Shown: positions 55,601-64,000 of the stretch, piece after piece | Numbering within the stretch: position 1 is the stretch's first letter | How the letters are laid out: every line of letters starts with the position of its first letter | Assembly: GCF_000003815.2 (NCBI RefSeq) | Contig: NC_049994.1 | Coordinates: 6,141,788-6,205,787 of the forward strand | Length of the DNA: 64,000 bases | Direction of reading: 5' to 3' | Origin: Branchiostoma floridae | Taxonomy: Eukaryota > Chordata > Leptocardii > Amphioxiformes > Branchiostomatidae | Program-made: the position numbers and the translations under genes | The notes under the pieces: generated by a model | Databases searched by the model: none | What the model saw: the letters and a program-made list of their open reading frames with translations, nothing else | What the model was told of the DNA's origin: nothing

Positions 55601-58600
55601 TGCATTTTCCAAGGGTCATGTTAGTGTCTGGAAACGGCTTCGGAATCGAGTTGCTAGAGAGATAACCTCGGCTAAACAACACCATTACCGGGACAAAGTT
55701 AAGCACCTCAAGACTGCCGACCCGAAAGAATGGTATCGAAACATCAAAGACATGACCGGTATACGTCCCGACAGTGGCAACGCAATCCAGGGCATCAGCG
55801 CCACCTGTCCTAAGGATGCCGCTGATGCCATCAACCAGCACCTGGCGGCGGCCTCCCAACTGTTCCCACCTTTGTCCTTAGATGAACTTCCGTCCTTCCT
55901 GCCTGCTTGTAACCCTCCTCCCAAGGTTACAGTGTGGGACATGTATCACCAACTTCGCAAAGTGAAGCTAGGCAAAGCTGCAGGTGTAGATGATGTCTCT
56001 CCCCGCCTGGTGAGAGAGTTCGCCTTCGAGCTGAGCTTGCCTTTGTGCGACATTTTTAACACCTCGCTGGCTGCAGGATCCGTGCCATCTATGTGGAAAA
56101 AAGCCAACGTTGTCCCCATTCCCAAGGAGAACCCACCGCGCCTTGAAAAGTTGCGACCAATCTCTTTAACCTCAATCTTCGCTAAGATTTGTGAAGATTT
56201 CGTCGCCAAGTGGTGCCTACAGGACATTCTTCCCTACATAGACAACCGTCAGTTTGGTTCACTTAAGGGTAGGTCCACGACACACTGCCTGACAAGTCTT
56301 GTTCATAGTCTGGCCAGCACTACCGACAAACCCGGTCATACCAGCACCTTGGTACTCACGGACTTTACGCGTGCGTTTGACCGTGTTCATCACCTGACTG
56401 CGATGAAGAAACTCCTTGAACTTGGTGTTCGTCGTTCTATCCTCCCTTGGATCTGCGATTTTCTTTCACACAGACAGCAGCGAGTCACCTACAAAGGGAC
56501 TTTTTCTGACTGGGAAACCCTTACCTGTGGAGTACCCCAAGGTACGAAGCTTGGTCCCCTGATCTTTCTTGTCCTCATTAACGATGCAGTCCCCCAGGAA
56601 GTTACCTCAGCAGAGGCCTGGAAATATGTCGACGACATGTCGCTCGCTGAGGCCAGTCTTGCAACACAACCTTCCAAAGTTCAAACCGATCTGGACAATC
56701 TTGTCAGCTGGACTGACAAGAACTACATGCAGCTTAACCCAACTAAATGCATGGTGATGTACATTTGCTTCCTGCGAAGACCGCCTGAAACTCCCAAACT
56801 GTTTGTTGGCACATCTGAACTCGAAGTTGTGCACATGGCCAAGGTCCTGGGTGTAATACTACAAGCAAACTTGAAGTGGACTGCACATGTAGTAATGATT
56901 GTGGGCAAAGCTAACCGCCGCCTTTACATGGTTAGGTGTTTGAAGAAACACGGTCTGAGCACTAGCGACTTAGTACTTGTGTACATAGGGTTTGTCCGCC
57001 CCACCCTGGAATACGCCTGCCAGGTTTGGCACCCTGGTCTTACAGTAGAACAATCACGTATGATAGAGCGTATCCAGGTTAGAGCCTGTAAGATTATCCT
57101 TGGTCGCTCCTACAGTTCCTACAGTTCGGCACTGCAGGTGTGTGATCTGGAACATTTGCATGTAAGACGTAAGGCTCACTGCCTGAGGTTTGCTAGATCA
57201 CTTGTTAATTCTGAGGTATTCAACTGGCTACCACCACGCCGCTCTGAGGCACATGGTAGAGACCTCAGAAACGCTGACAACTTCACTCAGTTTAAGTGTA
57301 GAACGGCTCGCTTTAGGAACACTACGCTCCCATACTGTGTCGACCTTTTAAATTCATGTTAGACTTCAGATGTCACTTTTTAATATTCCTTAATAGTGAT
57401 GTTTTAGATTGAAATGAGACTTTATTACTGACATATATATATCTACTATGTGTGTGTAGATCCACACTTTTACATTGTACAGCTGAGTGCGAATTGCGAT
57501 TAGAATAAGTTGATTACTGCACATATGCAGGGATTTCCATTATACTCTCTTGTGTACTTAGTACGAGGCAATTTAGTCTCCGGACTACCAGCTTGTACTT
57601 GATTTTGTGTGCGTTCAATAAATAAACCAGTTCTCTCTCAAGTCCCATGGTCTTTTAGAGTTGTTATCCACTGTGTCTATAATTATGACAGACTAAGATT
57701 GGGAATGGCACGGGAAGGTAAAGCCTTCTTCTCGTGGCCTTTTACTTCCCCTTCTGACCATGTCGCAGTTACTGGCATTGGAACCCACCTGGATGCATTG
57801 AGGAAAGTAAACATGGTGCCTTCCCCAAGGGCATAATACCTAATCCTATCCCTAATGGCTAGCAAAGTGGTGTCAGAACATTAAAATGGGGAAACAGTGG
57901 AGCAATACCATAATTTGTAGAAGGCATCAGGACATACATATGAGCAAATGGCTGCCCCTGCTGAATGACTGTTGATGTTACCTCCTGTAGGGTCCACACT
58001 CCAGGCTCACTTCTCAGGGAAGCGGCACCAGCGACTGCTGGGCCTGAAGGAGGGACGTCAGAACCAGGCAGACAGGAGCGTGTTTATCACCGGCTTTGGA
58101 AAGGGAACCTCTGAACTGGAACTCACAGACTACTTCAGCAAATATGGCGATGTTTCCAATGTCTTCATGGACAAAGACAAAGTAGGTGTTATTAAAGAGG
58201 GAGAGATTTGGTAATGCTATGTACAAAAAGATAATTTAAGCAAATCTCCACATTAGAACAGGACTGTCTCTATGTCCTGAGATGTAAAATTTGCTTTGTG
58301 GACAAAAATTTTATCCATCAAAATAATCAGAACTTTAATATGACATGAAATTGATGAACATGTATTTTCACGTAGGTCAATGTATTTATACTTTATTCCA
58401 AATGCGAGACCAGATCACTCATACATGACAGTACTGTCATTGATGATATTTTGTTGTTCTATATGCATTTAGCCAAGTAGTACTATTGTCTATATTAGGG
58501 GCGGGTACCGGTACAGAAAATTCAGGTCCAGGTCCGGTTCAGGTCCAAAGGATTAGGTCCAGGTCCGGACCTGAACCTGGACCTGATGCAGTATGACTCA

Positions 58601-61600
58601 TACCAATGGTCCATTTTACTACAAAAAAATCTGTTTGGTGGAGTATTAGACTTACACTGGCGTTTTAAAACCATACAACGCTAACTGCACCTGTACGATT
58701 GGCTGTAAAACTTGGTAGAAATTACTATAAATTCTACTCTACTTCACTCTTGTTATTTTCTTCCACCTGCAAGCGCTAAAACGTGTGAATGCCTGATAAA
58801 ATAATCTGTTAATTTTTTAATCGGTCCAACGTCCGGTCCACCTAATTTTTTCAGGTTTTTCTGGACCGGTCCAATAAGAAAAACCGGTTTTGTACCGGTA
58901 CGCAGTACTGATACCCAGCCCTAGTCTATATAGCTAGTGTAGTAGTTGTTATTGGTTGCTATACATTGTACCTTGTGTGATTGTTGGGCAATAACGTTCA
59001 TTCATAAGTGACAGATTTAAACAATGAAAATTAACAACTTTGTCTCCCAAATATTGAGTGGGACAGAAAAAATCCAAAGCTGGAAACAGTCCTTCATTTG
59101 GAGGGTTGATAAGATCAAAATGGTCGCCATCTTTGGACAACTCATATTTCTTCTTGCAGGGTACCTACGCTATTGTAGAGTTCATCACCAAGGACATCGC
59201 CCAGACTGTACTGCAGGCATCACCCCACACTCTGCATGATGAACTGACTGACTGACTCCTGCATTTAAAGGGTTGATAAGATCAAAATTATAACCATATT
59301 TTTTGACAACTTCTATCTCTTCTACTTGCAGGGTACCTTCGCTATTGTAGAGTTCAGCACCAAGGACATCGCCCAGACTGTACTGCAGGCATCGCCCCAC
59401 ACTCTGCATGATGAACTGACTGTCTGACTCCTCCATTTAAAGGGTAGATAAGATCAAAATCATAACAGTCTTTGGCCAACTTCTATTTCCTCTACTTGCA
59501 GGGTACCTATGCTATTGTAGAGTTCAGCACCAAGGACATCACCCAGGCTGTACTGCAGGCATCACCCCACACTCTCCATGGTGCAGAGCTGACTGTCAAA
59601 CACAGAGAAGTGAAGGCCTTCTCTCCTAAGAGCAAACACAAGAGGCAGATGGGGACAGGAGAGGGTCAGGCTGCAGACCAAGAGGAACTGTTAAGAGCAA
59701 TGTGTGGTCAGCAGTCGGTAAGGCATATGCATCTAAGTTTGCGGGGATTTAATTTCGCGTTGGCGGGAAAAGCAACTTTTCGCGGTAGCACCATGCACTG
59801 TAGTCTCTTACTGCAATGGAAAAATGTTATAAGTTCGCGGTGAAGCAGCCACTGTAAAAACAGCAAATATTAAACCACCGCGAAAGTTTCTGCATTTATA
59901 GTATACAGTCCTGAAATCCAGAAATTACATGATTGTGTAAAATTTTGACAGCTTAGCCTAGACGCTCAGTGGGCATTTCCTATGCCTTTCCCAATTGCAC
60001 AACATTGGGGCATAGTAAGTATCGAACCCAAAACCTATTGGTTCTGAGCCCAGCACTTTATTTTTACGATACCAACACCACTTTTCTAAGCTTTAGCAGT
60101 ATCTTTGGCTGTTCCCATCTGGTATGCTATTGGCAACATGGACTAGCTGGATTTCAGACTACACCAATAAATACAAAAGCTTTTAGATAGGACTAGACCA
60201 ATCTAATTCTTTATATACAATTTTACATTTCTTGCACGTGTCCACACAGGTTGAGGATCAGATGAGCATGCTGGTGCAATACCACCAGATCCCACCAGAG
60301 GGAGTTCGTGTCAGGTACCTCGTATGCAGTCTGATACAGGAGGTGTTGAAGGAGTTTTTCCCCGCCTGCAGAATTTTCCCCTTTGGTTCATCCGTGAACG
60401 GGTTTGGCAGGCCAGGATGTGATCTGGACTTGTACCTGGACTTTGGACGCTCAAAATTTGACTACCAGTTCGCAACATCCTCAAGCAGTATTTCAGAAAA
60501 GGTGAGAAATCTGTTTGGTATATTTCTCCATTATTGTGTGCTTTTACAAAGTTTTAGATTTATCAAATTCTGTCGTTTGTAATAAGAACTGGAATAGTGA
60601 TAATTTGAGAAACCATTATGTATGTAGATAAAACAAAATAATTGTTAATTCTAAACATTTGAAATTTTCTATGTCAAAAAAGCAAGGATGTCCCTGTAGC
60701 TCAAGTGGTAGTAGCCTCACAGGTGAGGTTCCAAATACAGTACATGTCGTTGGTAACCCGTACATATATCATGTACATGTACATGTAGTTGGTAACTGGC
60801 AGACCCCAGTTCAATCATGAGATGGACATTTTCGGATGGGGCTACACACTTTTAGAAGCGACGTAAAATGGGGCTCTCATGTTCAAGTAGATGCCTCAAC
60901 CATGCTAAAGCAACCCTTTCCTATACAATAGCCCTTTACACAGAAACGGTAAATAAACTTGCTGCCCTATGTGCCAGTAGACACTACAAGGGTCTAAATG
61001 AATAAACAATGTCAATGAAGCAATAGAGCCTATTCTGCATCATAGTACATGTACATACATTGTTTATATAGAAACAAGAAGCCTTTCCAGGGTTGCAGAG
61101 ATTTTAATAAAGTTATATGCTTATACCACTTGCAGAATTCGACAGATCCTAACAGAGAAGAAGCTACAGAAGAGACTGTAGACTCTGCAGACATGAACTC
61201 CACAGAGAAAACTGAGTTGGACAGTGAAACTGTGGTCTCCATGGAGGACATCGAGTCAGCCTCAGTTGAGGAGCTTCTGGACCTGCTGGCCAGCATCTTA
61301 AAGAGATGCGCACCTGGTTGTGCCAAGGTGCAGGTGGTTCCTTCTGCCAGGTGTCCTGTGGTTAAGTTTGTTCACAAAGACACGGGACTCCATTGTGACA
61401 TCTCTATCAACAACAGGTATGATTCTTTGTAGAAATGTTTGTAAAACATGTAAAACAATTCTTTGATTGCCACTGTATGGGTTTCAAGGCTTGCAAATTT
61501 TGCAGTTTTATTGAGAAAGGAAGACAGTCCTATCCAAATCAGGTAAACAACACTAACTGCCTCTGTGTTAGACCAAGTTTGACTGTACTTTGCTCTTGTT

Positions 61601-64000
61601 CTTTTCTTGAATCTGGAAGCCCCAAGCACTCGAACGTCTGTCAGTATACAGTTCATTTTCGAATCGGTTCAGCATCTGGTCCACTAATTTTTTTTCAGTT
61701 CCATTTTTTCTGTACTGATCCAACAAGAATAAACAGTTTTGTACCGGTATACCACTAATCAATGGACTACATGTATGCATGTAGTAGTAGTAGTAGTCCA
61801 CTGTATTCTGCTGATGCAGTGGTCTGGACACTGTGCATCAGCAACCAGTCTTTTATGTTACCTATTAGTAAGTAAATGTAGATTTTTTAATAAATGCCAT
61901 GATATTTACCCAGATCTTTCTCCCCTCCCCAGACTTGCTCTCCATAACACAGAGCTGCTGCACCAGTACAGAACAGCCAACCCAGGGCTGGGGCCACTGG
62001 TGTTTGTGGTCAGGGAGTGGGCCAGACTGTGTGGTATAGCTGGTAACAGTGCGGGAGGGGGGCCACGACTCACCAACTATGCCCTGACATGGCTGGTAGT
62101 GTACTACCTACAGATGGAGGGAGTTCTACCATCAGTACAGGAACTCAGGGATGTGTGTGGTGAGTTTTGTCTTATTACCGCTGGTGTTTGTAGTGAGGGA
62201 GTGGGCCAGACTGTGTGGGGTAGCTGGTAAAAGTGTGGGAGGGGGGCCACAACTCATCAACTATGCCCTGACATGGCTGGTAGTGTACTACCTACAGACG
62301 GAGGGAGTTCTACCATCAGTACAGGAACTCAGGGATGTGTGTGGTGAGTTTTGTCTTATTACCGCTGGTGTTTGTAGTGAGGGAGTGGGCCAGACTGTGT
62401 GGGGTAGCTGGTAACAGTGCGGGAGGGGGGCCACAACTCATCAACTATGCCCTGACATGGGTGGTAGTGTACTACCTACAGACAGAGGGTGTTCTGCCAT
62501 CAGTGCAAGTACTGAGACAGGGATGTGTGTGGTGAGTTTTGTTTCATGATGGTCAGGAATTTGATCTAAATACAGGTGTTTTGATGATGTTTTGCATTTT
62601 AGTATAAGCCAAAGTTCATGAAGAAATCTAGGCTGCTAGTAAAGTTTTGGCCACTGACTATAGGCCACAGTGACTTAATGTAACAGTTATGGATGGCAAC
62701 TTCCGGAGACTCCAAAACCAATGAAAAAAAAAAGAAGAAAAATCCAGCAAAAAAATGCTATTAAACCATAGGACTAAACAAATTCAGTCCATTTTTTCCC
62801 AGGTTTGGTTTGTCTTCTAAACCATGTGCCCCTTGAACCTCAGAGCACTGACCCTCTGGCAAGCATAGAATTTTGATTGACCAGGGATACTATTGGGTCA
62901 CATGTGGTCACAGTTTTTTTAGAACAAGGAAAAATCAATGAACGCTTGGATGTCATCCATAACATTTAGTCAGTGTGGCCTAACATGTATGTAAAAATGA
63001 TTATTATTATCATCATTGCATATTGTTATGATGAAAGGGAAAAAATATAATTAAGAAATATACGGAATGTATGAGTTCCAGTATAAATATACTTGATGCT
63101 TTATTATCAAGAAAAAAAGGGAAAAATTCAAGAACTCTTTAATTTACATTTCCTGTTTTTACAGAGCCCACTGAGGTGTTGTTGGTAGATGGTTGGGACT
63201 GTTCCTTTACAAGACAGATGGAGAAATTCCCAAACAAGGGGAAAACTCCCTCACAAGGTATCTACAAATTAATTAAAGATCCTTCCATTGAGCTGGTTGC
63301 TACACAATAGGATTATGATATTTCTCTGCAAGATTCTGTATGTATGATCTATAATCTATTTAAAAGATGTTACCATTAGTATTTTTTTATCTTTGCTCTT
63401 GTTTTCACTTAACTTATTTTAACATTATTCAAAATGTTACTCTTTATATAGGTATATGTCCTTCTGCCAACCTCTAAATCTTTCAGTTGAACACAGAGTG
63501 CCTCAGAGTCTATAATATTGAGATTCTGAACTATAATTGTTGAACATCTATTTTATGTTTTCCCTACAGTTCAACTGCTGAAGGGATTCTTCCACTTTTT
63601 CAGTAAATTTGAGTTTGAAACTTCAGTGGTATCTCCTCTCACTGGCCAGCACCTGTCAGTTACCAAAGTTTCAGCCAATCAGATCATCTCCACAGCTGAT
63701 GTGCAAGGAGAATCACAGCAATCAACCAATCAGGTGTCAGCTTCCCAGCATGCATTAGAGGGCAAGACAGCCAATGAGGGCTCAGACAGCTGTCAACAGT
63801 TCAAGATTGGACCAATCAACATACAGGATCCATTTGAGTTAAGCCATAATGTAGCTGGAAATGTCAACGAAAAAACTGCACAAAGAATTTCAGAGGAATT
63901 CAGCAAGGCAGCCGAGATTTGTGCGAAGCAGAATTTTGGCACAAAGATGCCATATTTACCAGAGTCAGTGGCTTGGGGGGTCGCTAAGTTGCTGAAAAAT
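52693..64000 (+). CDS. TUT1: Terminal uridylyltransferase 1 / Star-PAP, 3' end outside window
   Basis: Nuclear nucleotidyltransferase; in vertebrates it uridylates U6 snRNA and adenylates selected mRNAs. Exons: 52693-52765, 57991-58181, 59502-59717, 60250-60501, 61136-61416, 61933-62159, 63165-63257 and 63570 to the window end. Exon 1 has the two Cys of a C2H2 finger (CELC) and exon 2 the two His (QAHFSGKRH). The RRM follows (RSVFITGFGKGTSELELTDY), completed in exon 3 (GTYAIVEF). Exon 4 holds GSSVNGFG...CDLDLYLD, the catalytic pair of Asp, and exon 5 the third Asp (GLHCDISINN). Exon 5 also has an acidic insert before the LLASILKR helix. Exons 6-8 encode the PAP-associated domain (NYALTWLVVYYL, VDGWDCSF, INIQDPFELSHNVAGNV). 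All phases close. It is divergent from its paralogue MTPAP. Exons 3 and 6 have tandem partial duplicates. Confidence 0.92.
53374..53452 (+). repeat. 33-bp direct repeat inside the LINE ORF
   Basis: GCAGTGATGTATACACATGC and the 13 bases after it occur twice, 45 bases apart. They encode a repeated RSDVYTCKSHL in the part of the LINE ORF before the endonuclease. Confidence 0.9.
53550..54757. mobile_element. TA-flanked non-autonomous DNA transposon inside the LINE
   Basis: Perfect 17-bp inverted ends CTCTCACCTCTCAAATA (53550-53566 and inverted at 54741-54757) are flanked by TA on both sides (53548-53549 and 54758-54759), as in Tc1/mariner-like elements. Removing the element and one TA puts the two halves of the LINE ORF in the same frame. 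Repeated subterminal words are GGTACGTTTATTT on the left and GGGGTACTTTTATT (four times) on the right. No ORF inside. Confidence 0.85.
54760..57362 (+). pseudogene. LINE ORF2: endonuclease and reverse transcriptase, interrupted
   Basis: The long open part of a CR1-type ORF2. Endonuclease motifs: VVTETWF, GGGVAMYVKN, VILGDLN and GLSDHNCVIL. RT motifs: KAAGVDDVSPRLV, KLRPISLTSIFAKICEDFV, LTDFTRAFDRVHH, CGVPQGTKLGPLIFLVLIND and KYVDDMSLAE, the catalytic box with Val in place of Ala. The C terminus has the RMIERIQVRACKIILG region. The N-terminal end of the endonuclease (TNARSLVNKLDEF) lies at about 53510-53549 on the far side of the inserted transposon. The ORF is open apart from that insertion, so it was probably intact when hit. 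Confidence 0.85.
58495..58926. mobile_element. GGTACCGG-type MITE, near full length
   Basis: Starts TTAGGGGCGGGTACCGGTAC and ends in TACCGGTACGCAGTACTGAT, then ACCCAGCCCTAG, giving inverted ends. The interior matches the copy at 47953-48400. It lies in TUT1 intron 2. A shorter piece lies at about 61515-61765. Confidence 0.75.
59160..59421 (+). pseudogene. Two truncated duplicates of the start of TUT1 exon 3
   Basis: Copies starting at 59160 and 59332 repeat the CTTGCAG acceptor and the first 80 or so bases of exon 3 (GTYAIVEF or GTFAIVEF to SPHTLHDELT). They then run into a TGA where the true exon (59502) continues. The period is about 171 bp. Neither copy has a splice donor. Use of either acceptor would put a stop in the RRM. 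Confidence 0.85.
59735..59905. repeat. Short interspersed repeat, CGCGGTAGC family
   Basis: Second copy of the element at 16155-16275. The ends GGGATTTAATTTCGCG and AAACCACCGCGAAAGTTTC are partly complementary. Lies in TUT1 intron 3. Confidence 0.6.
60690..60925 (+). mobile_element. tRNA-headed SINE, family B
   Basis: Starts with GTAGCTCAAGTGGTAGTAGC (A box) and has CCCAGTTCAATCATGAG (B-box region). The body is GCGACGTAAAATGGGG and AGATGCCTCAACCATG. Lies in TUT1 intron 4, sense direction. Confidence 0.72.
62160..62534 (+). repeat. Tandem duplication of the 3' half of TUT1 exon 6
   Basis: Two further copies of a unit of about 184 bp follow exon 6, each ending in the same GTGTGTG|GTGAGT donor. 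In the copies GTGTTTGTGGTC has become GTGTTTGTAGTG, creating an AG acceptor-like site after a T-rich stretch. The first copy would form a 150-base exon (62194-62343) with the same phase at both ends and no stop. The second would be 154 bases (62378-62531) because of a four-base net insertion near its end. Confidence 0.85.

Larger units (their letters stand above)
53207..57630 (+). mobile_element. CR1-type LINE in TUT1 intron 1, split by a DNA transposon
   Basis: The endonuclease ORF begins before 53549, is interrupted at 53550-54757, and continues to 57362. The 3' UTR probably ends at the AATAAATAAA near 57617-57626. The 5' border is uncertain; recognisable sequence starts around 53220. Same orientation as TUT1. 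Confidence 0.75.

Noticed and set aside
62160-62534. Calling the two exon-6 copies as additional real TUT1 exons.
   Set aside because: Exon 6 already joins exon 7 in the right phase and gives a normal protein; adding either copy would repeat part of the fold, so they are reported as duplications only.

Overview
The window looks like a chromosome segment of an invertebrate deuterostome, most probably a cephalochordate (Branchiostoma-type amphioxus). The basis is indirect: animal multi-exon genes with introns of a few hundred bases to several kilobases, a single-domain secreted ACE, vertebrate-like UGT and poly(A) polymerase genes with clean GT-AG introns, and a dense mix of SINEs, MITEs and several non-LTR retrotransposon clades. 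No species-specific marker was available, so the assignment is an inference.

Layout. 1-7887 and 13677-14502 are one tandem satellite with a unit of about 215 bp, broken by assembly gaps. A nearly full-length Tx1/L1-like retrotransposon (minus strand, 7888-13676) sits inside this array. From 14887 to 32992 (plus strand) runs the rest of an angiotensin-converting enzyme (ACE) gene: 12 exons whose phases all close, from the start of the peptidase M2 domain to the stop; the signal-peptide exon lies outside the window. The large intron between 21137 and 31620 holds a 5'-truncated LINE and, on the opposite strand, a complete seven-exon UDP-glucuronosyltransferase (UGT) gene (25305-30034). A second, paralogous seven-exon UGT (33625-38176, minus) lies just beyond the ACE stop. 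38177-43586 is mostly repeats, plus one orphan putative coding exon (41540-41753, minus).

The last third holds two non-canonical poly(A)/U polymerase genes arranged head to head: MTPAP (minus, 43587-52370) and TUT1/Star-PAP (plus, 52693 to beyond 64000). They are separated by a short presumed bidirectional promoter (52371-52692) with a YY1-type motif over the MTPAP start codon. Their exon-phase series is the same exon by exon (0-1, 1-0, 0-0, 0-0, 0-2, 2-1, 1-1), and two corresponding exons have identical lengths (227 and 93 bp). This points to an old inverted duplication. TUT1 intron 1 carries a third LINE split by a TA-flanked DNA transposon, and two of its exons show local tandem duplication.

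Functional reading: ACE is a secreted zinc dipeptidyl carboxypeptidase. The UGTs are ER membrane conjugating enzymes whose usual catalytic histidine position is proline. MTPAP polyadenylates mitochondrial RNA, and TUT1 uridylates U6 snRNA and adenylates selected nuclear mRNAs. Exon coordinates were read by eye from splice signals and homology and may be off by a base or two. No search was run.
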